DNA of 64,000 bases. Source: Ensifer sp. IC3342. Its GTDB lineage: Bacteria; Pseudomonadota; Alphaproteobacteria; Rhizobiales; Rhizobiaceae. The stretch spans positions 42,690-106,689 of the forward strand of contig NZ_JADYVE010000014.1 in the NCBI RefSeq assembly GCF_020193655.1, given 5' to 3'. Below are positions 46,239 to 57,055 of the stretch, one piece after another; the stretch's first letter is position 1; every line of letters begins with the position of its first letter. Under the pieces are notes generated by a model. The model worked only from the letters and a program-made list of their open reading frames with translations, did no database searches and was not told the origin of the DNA. The position numbers and the translations under genes are program-made.

Positions 46239-46757
46239 TCAGAACGGAATGTCGTCATCGAGATCGCGCGAGAAGTTGCCGCCGCTCTGACCGCCCTGGC
46301 CTCCGGAGCGTCCACCCGAGGACTGGCGCGGCTGGTCGTAGTCCTCATAGCCGCCACCGTAATCGTTGCCGCCGCCGCGGCTGACACCGGAGCCGCCGCC
46401 CTCGCCGCGACCGTCCAGCATCGTCAGCGTCGAGTTGAAGCCTTGCAGCACCACCTCGGTCGTGTAGCGGTCGTTGCCGTTCTGGTCCTGCCACTTGCGG
46501 GTCTGCAACTGGCCTTCGACGTAGAGCTTGGCGCCCTTCTTCACATATTGCTCGACCACCTTGCAGAGGCCCTCGTTGAAGACGACGACATTATGCCATT
46601 CCGTCTTCTCGCGGCGCTCTCCGCTGTTGCGGTCGCGCCAGGTTTCCGAGGTGGCGATGCGCAGGTTGGCGATCGGGCGGCCATCCTGCGTGCGCCGGAT
46701 TTCCGGGTCGGCCCCGACATTTCCGATCAAGATCACCTTGTTGACGCTACCAGCCAT
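46239..46757 (-). CDS. ssb: single-stranded DNA-binding protein
   Basis: Product of 172 residues. The OB-fold (about 1-112) begins [20 protein letters not shown] and includes the tryptophans used for DNA stacking ([22 protein letters not shown]). A Gly/Ser/Arg-rich linker follows, and the acidic tip DDDIPF is the docking peptide for partner proteins. It is divergent from uvrA, with an SOS box between, the conserved arrangement ssb-uvrA. Confidence 0.97.
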   Translation of the reverse strand: MAGSVNKVILIGNVGADPEIRRTQDGRPIANLRIATSETWRDRNSGERREKTEWHNVVVFNEGLCKVVEQYVKKGAKLYVEGQLQTRKWQDQNGNDRYTTEVVLQGFNSTLTMLDGRGEGGGSGVSRGGGNDYGGGYEDYDQPRQSSGGRSGGQGGQSGGNFSRDLDDDIPF

Positions 46758-46900
46758 ATCGCTTTTCCCGTGCTTTCCGCCGAACCGCCGGCCCGGCTCT
46801 CCAATATTTCAAGAACGCGCATCTTAGCGGCCCGCCGCCGCCGATACGCCCCGTATCACGCATAATCCACAGCTGATTTGTAAGATTACATCTGCCATTT

Positions 46901-46915
46901 GTTCTTTTTTTGTTC
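46901..46915 (+). promoter_or_regulatory. LexA (SOS) box between ssb and uvrA
   Basis: GTTC-TTTTTTT-GTTC, an exact match to the alphaproteobacterial SOS box GTTC-N7-GTTC. It lies about 108 bases before uvrA and 144 before ssb, so both genes may be induced by DNA damage through LexA. Confidence 0.88.
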
Positions 46916-47022
46916 TAGTATTTCCCTATTATCCTGTCAACCGAATCGCAATTGAGCCACCTCTGTGCTGATTGCGCCTCGACATAGGCGTTGTCGTCAT
47001 TACATAGGGGGCTTTCAACGAC

Positions 47023-49962
47023 ATGCAAAGCTGGCTTCCGATGAGCGAACTCAAGACCATCTCCATTCGCGGTGCGCGTGAGCATAACCTCAAGGGCATC
47101 GACCTTGATCTGCCGCGCAACAAGCTCATCGTGATGACCGGGCTTTCCGGATCCGGGAAATCCTCACTCGCCTTCGATACGATCTACGCCGAAGGCCAGC
47201 GTCGTTATGTCGAGAGTCTTTCGGCCTATGCCCGCCAGTTCCTCGAAATGATGCAGAAGCCGGATGTCGACCAGATCGATGGCCTGTCGCCGGCGATCTC
47301 GATCGAGCAGAAGACGACTTCGCGCAACCCGCGCTCGACGGTCGGCACTGTCACCGAGATCTATGACTATATGCGCCTGCTTTTCGCGCGCGTCGGCCTG
47401 CCCTATTCGCCGGCCACCGGCCTGCCTATCGAGAGCCAGACTGTCAGCCAGATGGTCGATCGCGTGCTGGAATTCGGCGAGGGTACGCGTCTCTATATCC
47501 TCGCGCCGCTCGTGCGCGGCCGTAAGGGCGCATACAAGAAGGAACTCGCCGAGCTGATGAAGAAGGGCTTCCAGCGCGTCAAGGTGGATGGCCAGTTTTA
47601 TGAAATCGCCGACGTGCCGGCGCTCGACAAGAAGTACAAGCACGATATCGATGTGGTCGTCGACCGTGTCGTGGTGCGGCCGGATCTTGCCACGCGTCTT
47701 GCCGATAGCCTCGAAACCTGCCTGACGCTTGCCGATGGCCTGGCGATCGCCGAATTCGCCGACAAGCCGCTGCCGCCGGAGGAGACCGCGGCTGGCGGCT
47801 CCGCCAACAAGTCCCTGAACGAGACGCACGAGCGGGTGCTGTTTTCGGAAAAATTCGCCTGCCCGGTCTCAGGTTTCACCATTCCCGAGATCGAGCCGCG
47901 CCTCTTTTCGTTCAACAATCCGTTCGGCGCCTGCCCGACCTGCGATGGGCTCGGCAGCCAGCAGAAGATCGACGAGGCGTTGATCGTTCCTGAGCCGAAC
48001 CGGACCTTGCGCGACGGCGCGATAGCTCCGTGGGCGAAATCGTCCTCGCCCTATTACAATCAAACGCTGGAAGCGCTGGGCAAGACCTTCGGTTTCAAGC
48101 TCGGCAATCGCTGGAGCGAACTTTCCGGGGAGGCGCAGCGGGCCATCCTGCATGGCACGGAGGAAAAGATCGTCTTCCACTATCAAGACGGTGCGCGTTC
48201 CTACAACACCACGAAAACCTTCGAAGGAATCGTGCCCAATCTCGAGCGCCGTTGGAAGGAGACCGACAGCGCCTGGGCGCGCGAGGAGATCGAGCGCTTC
48301 ATGTCGGCAGCTCCCTGCCCGGCCTGTGCCGGTTATCGGCTGAAGCCGGAGGCGCTTGCCGTCAAGATCAACAAGCTGCACATCGGCGAGGTCACGGACA
48401 TGTCGATCCGCGTCGCCCGCGACTGGTTCGATGCCTTGCCGGAACACCTCAACGCCAAGCAGAACGAGATTGCCGTGCGCATCCTCAAGGAGATCCGCGA
48501 GCGGCTGCGCTTCCTCAACGATGTCGGGCTTGAATATCTCAGCCTCTCTCGCAATTCCGGGACGCTTTCCGGTGGGGAAAGCCAACGGATCCGGCTTGCC
48601 TCCCAGATCGGTTCCGGACTGACCGGCGTGCTTTACGTGCTCGACGAGCCGTCGATCGGCCTGCATCAGCGCGACAATGCCCGCCTGCTCGACACGCTCC
48701 GGCATCTGCGCGACATCGGCAACACTGTCATTGTCGTGGAGCATGACGAGGACGCGATCCTGACGGCCGACTACGTCGTCGATATCGGTCCGGCGGCCGG
48801 CATCCACGGCGGCGAGATCGTCGCGGAAGGCGCCCCGTCAGACATCATGGCCAATCCGAAGTCGCTCACCGGAAAATACCTCTCCGGCGAACTCGCCGTT
48901 GCCGTACCGAGCGAGCGGAGGAAGCCAAAAAAGAAGAAGGAAATCACGGTCGTAGGCGCGCGGGCTAACAACCTGAAGGATGTTACGGCCTCGATCCCGC
49001 TTGGTGTCTTCACCGCGGTCACAGGCGTTTCCGGCGGCGGCAAGTCGACCTTCCTCATCGAAACTCTCTATAAGGCGGCCGCGCGCCGCATCATGGGCGC
49101 ACGCGAAAACCCGGCGGAACACGACCGCATCGACGGCTTTGAGCATATCGACAAGGTGATCGATATCGACCAGTCGCCGATCGGCCGCACCCCGCGCTCG
49201 AATCCGGCGACCTATACCGGTGCCTTCACGCCGATTCGCGACTGGTTCGCAGGACTGCCCGAGGCGAAGGCACGCGGCTACCAGCCGGGACGCTTTTCGT
49301 TCAACGTCAAGGGCGGCCGCTGCGAAGCCTGCCAGGGCGACGGCGTCATCAAGATCGAGATGCACTTCCTCCCGGACGTCTATGTCACCTGCGACGTCTG
49401 CCACGGCAAGCGCTACAATCGCGAAACGCTCGACGTGCATTTCAAGGGCAAGTCGATCGCCGACGTGCTCGACATGACGGTCGAGGAAGGCGTCGAGTTC
49501 TTTTCGGCCGTTCCGTCGGTGCGCGACAAGCTGGTGACACTGAATCAGGTGGGCCTTGGCTATATCAAGGTCGGCCAGCAGGCGAATACGCTTTCGGGCG
49601 GCGAGGCGCAGCGCGTGAAGCTCGCCAAGGAGCTGTCCAAGCGCTCGACCGGCCGCACCCTCTACATCCTCGATGAGCCGACAACAGGGCTGCATTTCCA
49701 CGATGTAGCGAAACTTCTTGAAGTTCTGCATGAGCTCGTCAACCAAGGGAATTCGGTCGTGGTCATCGAGCACAATCTGGAGGTCATCAAGACCGCCGAC
49801 TGGATCATCGACTTCGGCCCCGAAGGCGGTGACGGCGGTGGCGAAGTGATCGCCAAGGGTACGCCGGAAGACGTGGTGAAGGAGCCCCGCTCCTACACCG
49901 GACAATTCCTGAAAGAGCTGTTGGAGCGTCGGCCGGTCAAGAAGGTCGAGGCCGCAGAGTGA
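47023..49962 (+). CDS. uvrA: excinuclease ABC subunit UvrA
   Basis: Product of 979 residues, the damage-recognition ATPase of nucleotide excision repair. It has two ABC modules: Walker [11 protein letters not shown] and [10 protein letters not shown], signatures [12 protein letters not shown] and [12 protein letters not shown], and Walker [10 protein letters not shown] and ILDEPTTGL. The second zinc finger CEACQGDG...CDVCHG is intact; the first reads C280-P-V-S283...C304-P-T-C307, so one ligand is serine. Start could also be the ATG at 47041 ([11 protein letters not shown]), which may be the more usual. It follows the SOS box. Confidence 0.98.
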   Translation: MQSWLPMSELKTISIRGAREHNLKGIDLDLPRNKLIVMTGLSGSGKSSLAFDTIYAEGQRRYVESLSAYARQFLEMMQKPDVDQIDGLSPAISIEQKTTSRNPRSTVGTVTEIYDYMRLLFARVGLPYSPATGLPIESQTVSQMVDRVLEFGEGTRLYILAPLVRGRKGAYKKELAELMKKGFQRVKVDGQFYEIADVPALDKKYKHDIDVVVDRVVVRPDLATRLADSLETCLTLADGLAIAEFADKPLPPEETAAGGSANKSLNETHERVLFSEKFACPVSGFTIPEIEPRLFSFNNPFGACPTCDGLGSQQKIDEALIVPEPNRTLRDGAIAPWAKSSSPYYNQTLEALGKTFGFKLGNRWSELSGEAQRAILHGTEEKIVFHYQDGARSYNTTKTFEGIVPNLERRWKETDSAWAREEIERFMSAAPCPACAGYRLKPEALAVKINKLHIGEVTDMSIRVARDWFDALPEHLNAKQNEIAVRILKEIRERLRFLNDVGLEYLSLSRNSGTLSGGESQRIRLASQIGSGLTGVLYVLDEPSIGLHQRDNARLLDTLRHLRDIGNTVIVVEHDEDAILTADYVVDIGPAAGIHGGEIVAEGAPSDIMANPKSLTGKYLSGELAVAVPSERRKPKKKKEITVVGARANNLKDVTASIPLGVFTAVTGVSGGGKSTFLIETLYKAAARRIMGARENPAEHDRIDGFEHIDKVIDIDQSPIGRTPRSNPATYTGAFTPIRDWFAGLPEAKARGYQPGRFSFNVKGGRCEACQGDGVIKIEMHFLPDVYVTCDVCHGKRYNRETLDVHFKGKSIADVLDMTVEEGVEFFSAVPSVRDKLVTLNQVGLGYIKVGQQANTLSGGEAQRVKLAKELSKRSTGRTLYILDEPTTGLHFHDVAKLLEVLHELVNQGNSVVVIEHNLEVIKTADWIIDFGPEGGDGGGEVIAKGTPEDVVKEPRSYTGQFLKELLERRPVKKVEAAE

Positions 49963-50151
49963 CCGGCTCGCGGCCGATCCGCATCTCCGACAATTGCCGG
50001 GAGCGTGGAACGCGGCGCTCCTTTCGGACCGATGCTCGCCCGGAAACGGGTGGCCGTGCTGACCGGGTCCGGCGACGCTGATTGCGCGGAGTCGTCGAGG
50101 GGGTTGGCGGCAGACGAGATGAATCGCCCGGAAGGGCCTGAGGAGGAGACG

Positions 50152-50955
50152 ATGACAAAATCCGGTAAAATCCGCGTCGGCATCGGCGGCTGGACCTTCG
50201 AGCCCTGGGAATGCACGTTCTATCCTTCCGACCTCCCGAAAAAACGGCAGCTCGAATTCGCCGGCAAGGAGCTGCGCACGATCGAGATCAACGGCACCTA
50301 TTACAGTTCGCAGAAACCGGAAACCTTTGCCCGGTGGGCGGCGGAGGTCCCGGACGATTTTATCTTCTCGCTGAAGGCCAGCCGCTTCGTGACGAATCGC
50401 AAGGTTCTCGCGGAAGCCGGTGAATCGATGGAGAGATTCTTGACCCAGGGGCTGACCGAACTGGGCGATCATCTCGGTCCTATTCTCTGGCAGTTCGCGC
50501 CGACCAAGAAGTTCGAGCCGGAGGATTTCGAAGGATTTCTCAAGCTCCTTCCTGAAAAGCAGGATGGGCTAAAACTTCGCCATGTGGTCGAGGTCCGCAA
50601 TGCGTCCTTCCAGGCACCCGACTTCATCGAGCTTTTGAACAAATACAACGTGGCGGTCGTGCTCGCCGAACATGCCGACTATCCGATGATCGCCGACGTC
50701 ACGGCGGATTTCGTCTATGTGAGGCTGCAGAGAGGCAGCGATGACATAAAGACCTGCTATCCGCCCGAGGGACTGGATCTCTGGGCCGAGCGGCTGAAAA
50801 CCTTTGCGGCAGGCGGCGAACCGGAAGGGCTTGAAAAAAGTGCGCCGGATCGCAAGGCGGATACGACGCCGCGCGACGTCTTTGCCTTCTTCATTACCTC
50901 GGGCAAGGTCAACGCGCCGAATGGCGCAAGGGAGTTGCAGAAGCGGGTAAGTTAG
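50152..50955 (+). CDS. DUF72 family protein (YecE-like)
   Basis: Product of 267 residues with the TIM-barrel DUF72 pattern: IRVGIGGWTFEPWECTFYP at the N-terminus, ELRTIEINGTYYSSQKPETFARWA, and EVRNASFQAPDFIELLNKYNVAVVLAEH. Function is unknown; the fold suggests sugar or phosphate binding. Start 50152 has GAGGAGGAG upstream, the best ribosome binding site in the area; a longer frame from 50005 is not supported. It follows uvrA by about 190 bases. Confidence 0.9.
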   Translation: MTKSGKIRVGIGGWTFEPWECTFYPSDLPKKRQLEFAGKELRTIEINGTYYSSQKPETFARWAAEVPDDFIFSLKASRFVTNRKVLAEAGESMERFLTQGLTELGDHLGPILWQFAPTKKFEPEDFEGFLKLLPEKQDGLKLRHVVEVRNASFQAPDFIELLNKYNVAVVLAEHADYPMIADVTADFVYVRLQRGSDDIKTCYPPEGLDLWAERLKTFAAGGEPEGLEKSAPDRKADTTPRDVFAFFITSGKVNAPNGARELQKRVS

Positions 50956-51288
50956 CCCGCTCCGCCGCTATCTCGAACGGCGTAGCGCCGAGCACAGGTA
51001 GATTTGTTGCGGCCGAGACCGCCACGGTGACGCTGGATGCAGTGGCGCGTTCTCAAATCGCCATGGTGCGGCCTCATCGATGTTGCGGCCCAGCCGAATC
51101 ACCAAGCGCGCGTCACATCCAGACTGTCTTTGCAATCGCGGGTAGCGCTACGGCACAGCGTTCATCTGCTTTTTTACCCTTGAAAATTTTGATCTGGCGC
51201 CTGCCGTTGCGGCATCGTCGCAGGCAACCTGCTGAAGTCCCTGATTTTCAACGGATTGACCAATGTCCCCGTTTTCCACAGTCGATCC

Positions 51289-51304
51289 ACACAACATATA
51301 GCGC
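51289..51304 (+). promoter_or_regulatory. weak NrdR-box-like site
   Basis: ACACAACATATAGCGC matches 11 of 16 positions of the consensus ACACTATATATTGTGT that I remember for NrdR boxes. It is far (about 390 bases) from nrdJ and may be chance. Confidence 0.3.
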
Positions 51305-51532
51305 TCAAACTTCCGTCACAAACCACCCCTTGACGCCCCACGCCGATTCACGGTTAATGGATTTCACGTTGCGACGGCGGCGGACCGGGAAGTTAATAGG
51401 CCGGTTCATCTCCCCAAATCGTCGGTCCTGGCATGCGATCGGCACGGATGATCCGTGTGGCCGCGGCAGGGAAGTTTTGTGCGATTTTCGGGCCGTTGGG
51501 ACAACATTCAGGCTGGCATAAATGACTTGTTA

Positions 51533-51548
51533 ATACTATATTTAGTGT
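51533..51548 (+). promoter_or_regulatory. candidate NrdR box upstream of nrdJ
   Basis: ATACTATATTTAGTGT matches 13 of 16 positions of ACACTATATATTGTGT. A weaker half-matching site begins exactly 32 bases upstream (51501), and NrdR boxes usually come in pairs about three helical turns apart. NrdR is the ATP/dATP-sensing repressor of ribonucleotide reductases. Confidence 0.55.
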
Positions 51549-51691
51549 TTGCAGCCAGCATCACCACAAGATACAGGATGACCCAGGGCATGGGTTTCCT
51601 TCAAATGACGGAAGCTGGAGCTGGCTGCGGAACCCCGCGGCCGGGCGGGGATATTTGCGCCTAGGCGCATGGCAACAAAGGACACGGGACA

Positions 51692-54600
51692 ATGAAGATC
51701 GAACGCCGTTTCACAAAGGCCGGGCAATCCGCCTACGCCGAGATCGATTTCCGCAAGGCGACGAGTGAAATCAAGAACCCGGATGGGTCGATCGTCTTCC
51801 GCCTCGAGAACATCGATGTTCCCGCACAGTTCTCTCAGGTTGCCGCGGACATTCTCGCGCAGAAGTATTTCCGCAAGGCGGGCGTGCCGGCGAAGCTGAA
51901 GCGTGTCGAGGAAAACGACGTGCCCTCTTTCCTGTGGCGCTCGGCGCCCGACACGGATGCGCTGAAGGCACTGCCGAAGGATGAGCAGTACGGCTCCGAG
52001 ACGGATGCGCGCCAGGTTTTCGATCGCCTGGCCGGCACCTGGACCTACTGGGGCTGGAAGGGCGGCTATTTCGACACGGAGGAAGACGCAGCCGCTTTCC
52101 GCGATGAACTCGCCTATATGCTTGCCACCCAGCGCGTCGCGCCGAACTCGCCGCAATGGTTCAACACCGGCCTGCACTGGGCCTACGGCATCGACGGCCC
52201 CGGCCAGGGCCACTTCTATGTCGATCCCTTCACCGGCAAGCTGACGAAGTCCAAGTCCGCTTACGAGCATCCGCAGCCGCATGCCTGCTTCATCCAGTCG
52301 GTTGCCGACGACCTCGTCAACGAGGGCGGCATCATGGACCTCTGGGTGCGTGAGGCGCGCCTCTTCAAATACGGCTCCGGCACCGGCTCGAACTTCTCGC
52401 ATCTGCGCGGCGAAGGGGAAAAGCTTTCGGGCGGCGGCAAATCCTCCGGGCTGATGAGCTTCCTGAAGATCGGCGACCGCGCCGCCGGCGCGATCAAGTC
52501 GGGCGGCACGACTCGCCGCGCCGCCAAGATGGTCGTCGTCGACATCGACCATCCGGATATCGAGGAATACATCAACTGGAAGGTCAAGGAAGAGCAGAAG
52601 GTCGCCGCGCTCGTCACCGGCTCCAAGATCGTCGCAAAGCACCTGAAGGCGATCATGAAGGCCTGCGTCAATTGCGACGGCACTGACGACGCCTGCTTCG
52701 ACCCGAAGCAGAACCCGGCGCTGAAGCGCGAGATCCGCGCCGCCAAGCACGCGCTGGTTCCCGAAAACTACGTCAAGCGCGTCATCCAGTTCGCGCGCCA
52801 GGGCTACAAGGACATCGAGTTCAAGACCTACGACACGGACTGGGATTCGGAGGCCTACCTGACCGTCTCCGGCCAGAACTCCAACAACTCCGTCTCGATC
52901 AAGGATGATTTCCTACGTGCCGTCGAGGCCGATGGCGAATGGAACCTGACCGCCCGCAAGGACGGCCGCGTTCTGAAGACGCTGAAGGCCCGCGACCTCT
53001 GGGAGTCGATCTCCTACGCCGCCTGGGCGTCGGCGGATCCGGGCCTGCACTTCAACACGACGATGAACGACTGGCACACCTGCCCGGCTGCCGGTCAGAT
53101 CCGCGCATCGAACCCATGCTCGGAATACATGTTCCTCGACGACACGGCCTGCAACCTCGCCTCGCTGAACCTGATGCAGTTCAAGGACGCCGCCACCAAG
53201 CGGATCAACATCGGCGACTACGAGCATGCCGTCCGCCTCTGGACGATCGTTCTCGAAATCTCGGTGATGATGGCGCAGTTCCCGTCCCGTGAGATCGCTG
53301 AGCTTTCCTATGAATACCGCACGCTTGGCCTCGGCTACGCCAACATCGGCGGCCTGCTGATGTCATCAGGCATTCCCTACGACTCGGCCGAAGGCCGTGC
53401 TATCGCCGGTGCGCTGACCGCAATCATGACCGGCATTGCCTATGCCACTTCGGCCGAAATCTCGGCCAAGCTCGGCCCCTTCCCGGGCTTCGCCCCGAAC
53501 CGCGACAACATGCTGCGCGTCATGCGCAATCATCGCCGTGCGGCCTACGGCGAAACCACGGGCTATGAAAGCCTTTCGGTCAACCCGGTGGCGCTCGTCC
53601 ACCCCGATTGCCCGGACCAGGACCTGATCGCCCACGCCAAGAGCGCCTGGGACAAGGCCGTGGAACTCGGCGAGAAACACGGTTATCGCAACGCCCAGGC
53701 AACCGTTATCGCACCGACCGGCACGATCGGCCTCGTCATGGATTGCGACACCACGGGCATTGAGCCGGACTTCGCGCTGGTCAAGTTCAAGAAGCTCGCC
53801 GGCGGCGGCTATTTCAAGATTATCAACCGCGCCGTTCCGGACGCGCTGCGCACCCTCGGCTACTCGGAAAGCCAGATCGCCGAGATCGAGGCTTACGCCG
53901 TCGGCCACGGCAACCTCAACCAGGCGCCGGCGATCAACCCGGCGACGCTCAAGGCCAAGGGCTTCACCGATGAGAAAATCGAGGGCGTCAACGCTGCGCT
54001 GAAGTCCGCCTTCGACATCAAGTTCGTCTTCAACCAATGGACGCTTGGCACCGATTTCCTTAAGGGCACGCTGAAGGTCACCGACGAGCAGCTTGCCTCG
54101 ATGGACTTCAACCTGCTCGAGCACCTGGGCTTCTCGCGGAAGGACATCGAAGCCGCCAACATCCATGTCTGCGGCGCGATGACGCTGGAAGGCGCACCGT
54201 TCCTCAAGGCCGAGCACCTGCCGGTGTTCGATTGCGCCAACCCCTGTGGCAAGATCGGCAAGCGCTATCTTTCGGTCGAAAGCCACATCCGCATGATGGC
54301 GGCCGCCCAGCCGTTCATCTCCGGCGCGATCTCCAAGACGATCAACATGCCGAACGAGGCGACCGTCGAGGATTGCAAGAACGCCTACATGCTCTCCTGG
54401 AAACTCGCGCTGAAGGCCAATGCGCTTTACCGTGACGGCTCGAAGCTGTCGCAGCCGCTGAACGCCTCGCTGATCGAGGACGATGAGGAAGAGGAAGCGA
54501 TTGAAGAGCTGATGCAGGCCCCGGCGGCCGCCCAGGCAGTTGCCGTCACCGAGAAGATCGTCGAGCGCGTGATCGAAAAGGTCGTCCGCGCTCGGGAGAA

Positions 54601-55489
54601 ACTGCCGAACCGCCGCCAGGGATACACCCAGAAGGCGATCGTCGGCGGCCACAAGGTCTATCTCCGCACCGGCGAATTCGGCGATGGCCGCTTGGGCGAG
54701 ATCTTCATCGACATGCACAAGGAAGGTGCCGCCTTCCGAGCGATGATGAACAACTTCGCCATCGCCATCTCGCTCGGCCTGCAATATGGCGTGCCGCTCG
54801 AAGAATATGTGGAGGCCTTCACTTTCACCAAGTTCGAGCCCGCCGGCATGGTCCAGGGCAATGACGCGATCAAGAACGCGACGTCGATCCTCGACTACGT
54901 GTTCCGCGAACTCGCCGTCTCCTATCTCGGCCGCCACGATCTTGCCCATGTCGACACGTCCGACTTCGGCAACACCGCACTCGGCCGCGGCATTCAGGAA
55001 GGCAAGACCAATCTTGTGTCGACTGGATGGACCCGCGGATACAAGCCGACGATCGTCGGCGGCACGGCCGATCGCCAACTCTCCGAGCCGAAGGGAGCCT
55101 CGACCGCCGCACCGGCGCGAGCGTCCGGTGGTGCCACGGTCACTTCGATCGCCGGCAACACCGCCCGCAAGTTGGAACCGGCGGTAGCGGCGGTTGCATC
55201 GGAAGTCCTAGCGTTCAAGCGCGATTATGAAGAGCGCGCCGCCGAGCTCGCCGAGGACATCGCGGCCGAATCGGAACAGGACGTAACCGCCCTCTTCTCC
55301 GACAAGGCCGCCGCCGAAGCCGCTTCGGCAAAAGCCGACGCCAAGAAGGTCGAAGCCGAACGCCGCGCCCGCTCGATCATGCAGGGCTACACCGGCAACA
55401 TGTGCTCCGAGTGCCAGAACTTCACGATGGTCCGGAATGGCACGTGTGAGAAGTGCGACACCTGCGGCGCGACGAGCGGCTGCAGCTGA
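51692..55489 (+). CDS. nrdJ: vitamin B12-dependent (class II) ribonucleotide reductase
   Basis: Product of 1265 residues that makes deoxyribonucleotides using adenosylcobalamin. Catalytic landmarks: [10 protein letters not shown] and [12 protein letters not shown] near 155-205 with an active-site cysteine, [21 protein letters not shown] with the N-C-E triad, and the finger-loop region [23 protein letters not shown]. The C-terminus ends in a four-cysteine redox tail ([22 protein letters not shown]), typical of the large class II enzymes of Rhizobiales. The long charged segment at about 915-960 links the barrel and the tail. This is the last core gene before the accessory island. Confidence 0.98.
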   Translation: MKIERRFTKAGQSAYAEIDFRKATSEIKNPDGSIVFRLENIDVPAQFSQVAADILAQKYFRKAGVPAKLKRVEENDVPSFLWRSAPDTDALKALPKDEQYGSETDARQVFDRLAGTWTYWGWKGGYFDTEEDAAAFRDELAYMLATQRVAPNSPQWFNTGLHWAYGIDGPGQGHFYVDPFTGKLTKSKSAYEHPQPHACFIQSVADDLVNEGGIMDLWVREARLFKYGSGTGSNFSHLRGEGEKLSGGGKSSGLMSFLKIGDRAAGAIKSGGTTRRAAKMVVVDIDHPDIEEYINWKVKEEQKVAALVTGSKIVAKHLKAIMKACVNCDGTDDACFDPKQNPALKREIRAAKHALVPENYVKRVIQFARQGYKDIEFKTYDTDWDSEAYLTVSGQNSNNSVSIKDDFLRAVEADGEWNLTARKDGRVLKTLKARDLWESISYAAWASADPGLHFNTTMNDWHTCPAAGQIRASNPCSEYMFLDDTACNLASLNLMQFKDAATKRINIGDYEHAVRLWTIVLEISVMMAQFPSREIAELSYEYRTLGLGYANIGGLLMSSGIPYDSAEGRAIAGALTAIMTGIAYATSAEISAKLGPFPGFAPNRDNMLRVMRNHRRAAYGETTGYESLSVNPVALVHPDCPDQDLIAHAKSAWDKAVELGEKHGYRNAQATVIAPTGTIGLVMDCDTTGIEPDFALVKFKKLAGGGYFKIINRAVPDALRTLGYSESQIAEIEAYAVGHGNLNQAPAINPATLKAKGFTDEKIEGVNAALKSAFDIKFVFNQWTLGTDFLKGTLKVTDEQLASMDFNLLEHLGFSRKDIEAANIHVCGAMTLEGAPFLKAEHLPVFDCANPCGKIGKRYLSVESHIRMMAAAQPFISGAISKTINMPNEATVEDCKNAYMLSWKLALKANALYRDGSKLSQPLNASLIEDDEEEEAIEELMQAPAAAQAVAVTEKIVERVIEKVVRAREKLPNRRQGYTQKAIVGGHKVYLRTGEFGDGRLGEIFIDMHKEGAAFRAMMNNFAIAISLGLQYGVPLEEYVEAFTFTKFEPAGMVQGNDAIKNATSILDYVFRELAVSYLGRHDLAHVDTSDFGNTALGRGIQEGKTNLVSTGWTRGYKPTIVGGTADRQLSEPKGASTAAPARASGGATVTSIAGNTARKLEPAVAAVASEVLAFKRDYEERAAELAEDIAAESEQDVTALFSDKAAAEAASAKADAKKVEAERRARSIMQGYTGNMCSECQNFTMVRNGTCEKCDTCGATSGCS

Positions 55490-55828
55490 GTCCCGACTGC
55501 TTGGGTTGTGGCGCGACAAGGATTATGGCACAGCGCCACTTTCGTGACACAAAACTCGCTGCCACCTGGCGCCCGCAGATTGGCGTCCAAGTAACGAGTG
55601 GGGCTCGGACCAAGGAGCCGGGTGAGAAACCGATCCTAGTACTGGCCAAAGCGGCCCTGTACGGGCCATCTCGGAAGTCACAACTGGCCAACGCATAAAT
55701 TGGCCCCAAACAGACAAACTTTCAGGCGGTTAAGCCGCCTGAAAGTACTCAGAGGAACAAACCAAGAAACAAGCGCCATAGTTGGAATCAGTCTTCCAGG
55801 TTCACGCGTAGTCACGAGGTCTGAAGTC
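55490..55828. other. region between nrdJ and the CBASS operon
   Basis: About 340 bases. Apart from the perfect hairpin at 55718-55746 I see no gene or known site. The reading frame of the CD-NTase stays open upstream to about 55700, but codons there give a polar segment unlike the family's N-terminus. This is the likely left edge of the inserted island and must contain the CBASS promoter. Confidence 0.5.
55718..55746. promoter_or_regulatory. perfect 12-bp inverted repeat upstream of CBASS
   Basis: ACTTTCAGGCGG faces CCGCCTGAAAGT across a TTAAG loop, without mismatches, 82 bases before the predicted start codon of the CD-NTase. No T-tract follows, so it is more likely an operator, an RNA leader structure or an insertion scar than a terminator. 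Confidence 0.6.
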
Positions 55829-57055
55829 ATGAATGTGCATGTCAATACGATTGAGGCGTTCCTGGAGGCTCTGGTGGCGGAGCTGGAAATCCCGGACCAT
55901 CGCTACGAGCAGGCAGAGAAAAGCTACCAGTCACTGGGCGAGTGGTTGCATCGTCCTCTTAGCACCGTCCGCCAGTACGACCCCACGGTCTACTGTCAGG
56001 GATCGTTCAGACTGGGCACCGCGATCCGTCCTCTTACCGAAGACGAGGAATACGATATTGATTCCGTATGCGAGCTCCGCCTTCTGACGAAGATTGACAA
56101 ATCCCAACAGGAGCTCAAGCGCATGCTTGGCGTCGAGGTGAAGGCCTATCACGACGCCCAGCGCATGTCTAACCCAGTTCGGGAAGGGAACCGGTGCTGG
56201 ATCCTTGACTACGCCGACGGCGCCCAGTTCCACATGGATATAGTTCCGGCGATTCCGAACGCCGATCAGCAGCGTCGCCTCCTCGAGATGCGGAAGTTTG
56301 ATGCCCACTGGGCAAAGACCGCGATCTCGATTACGGACAGGCGCCTGCCGAACTATAGGCAGATAACCGAAGACTGGCCGCGCTCGAATCCCAAGGGATA
56401 CTCGAACTGGTTTGCTTCCAGGCAGTCCGTCGTATTCGAACGCCGCAAGCGGGCTATGGTCGAGTACCTAAAGCAGCAGGGTGTCCGGGCAAGCGTGGAA
56501 GAATTACCAGACTTCAAGGTCAAGACGCCGCTCCAGTCGGCGGTCATGATCCTGAAGCGCCACAGGGACAACATGTTCGCCCGCAATCCGGATATCCGGC
56601 CGATCTCTGTTATCCTCACGACTCTCGGCGCGCACGCGTACGAGAACCAGGACACTATCTCCGGAGCGCTTTTCGCGATCCTGGACAGAATGGATCAGTT
56701 CATCGTCGTTGACGACGGAAAGTACGTGATTGCCAACCCTACTGACCCTCTCGAGAACTTCGCGGATAAATGGGAGGGGGAACCGGAAAAGGCCGAGGCC
56801 CTCTTCGCTTGGCTTCGTCAGGCGCGTGCGGACTTCGCTGCGGCCGCACGTGCGGTGTCGTTCCAGGATATGGCGAACGCGGTCAATCCTCGGATGGGCT
56901 ACGCCCTGTCGACCCGCGCGATCGACCGCCTGACGGGAGGAAGCAGGCTTCTTCGGGCGGCAACCGGGGCCTCGGCAGCCGGTGCCGGAACCGTCGGGGC
57001 GCCGAGCTTCGGGAATGCAGCTCGCCAACCCACGAAGCCACAGGGATACGCATGA
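55829..57055 (+). CDS. CBASS cyclic-oligonucleotide synthase (CD-NTase)
   Basis: Product of 408 residues with the Pol-beta-like nucleotidyltransferase core of CD-NTases: G58-S59 in CQGSFRLGTAIRPL, the metal aspartates D76 and D78 in EYDIDSV, and a third at D137 in FHMDIVP. On phage infection such enzymes make cyclic di- or trinucleotides that switch on an effector. The clade cannot be fixed by eye; SAVED effectors most often accompany clade D enzymes that make cyclic triadenylate, so that is the first guess. The C-terminus is a loose Gly/Ala/Pro tail ending QGYA, suitable for attack by Cap2. The ATG at 55829 is preceded by CACGAGG; it overlaps cap2 by ATGA. Confidence 0.9.
   Translation: MNVHVNTIEAFLEALVAELEIPDHRYEQAEKSYQSLGEWLHRPLSTVRQYDPTVYCQGSFRLGTAIRPLTEDEEYDIDSVCELRLLTKIDKSQQELKRMLGVEVKAYHDAQRMSNPVREGNRCWILDYADGAQFHMDIVPAIPNADQQRRLLEMRKFDAHWAKTAISITDRRLPNYRQITEDWPRSNPKGYSNWFASRQSVVFERRKRAMVEYLKQQGVRASVEELPDFKVKTPLQSAVMILKRHRDNMFARNPDIRPISVILTTLGAHAYENQDTISGALFAILDRMDQFIVVDDGKYVIANPTDPLENFADKWEGEPEKAEALFAWLRQARADFAAAARAVSFQDMANAVNPRMGYALSTRAIDRLTGGSRLLRAATGASAAGAGTVGAPSFGNAARQPTKPQGYA

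Larger units (their letters stand above)
50956..51691. other. nrdJ upstream region, no gene recognised
   Basis: About 736 bases. Open frames on the plus strand (51027-51521) give a Pro/Arg-rich product without family resemblance. The right part becomes AT-rich and contains the NrdR-box-like sites at 51289-51304 and 51533-51548. I looked for a B12-riboswitch core upstream of the B12-dependent reductase and did not see one. Confidence 0.5.

Noticed and set aside
50956..51691. B12 riboswitch upstream of the B12-dependent nrdJ
   Set aside because: I looked for the conserved B12-box core and the flanking stems on the plus strand and did not find them.
55700..55828. N-terminal extension of the CD-NTase by 43 residues
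   Set aside because: It would begin at a non-ATG codon before or within the perfect hairpin and adds a polar segment unlike the family; the ATG at 55829 is better placed.
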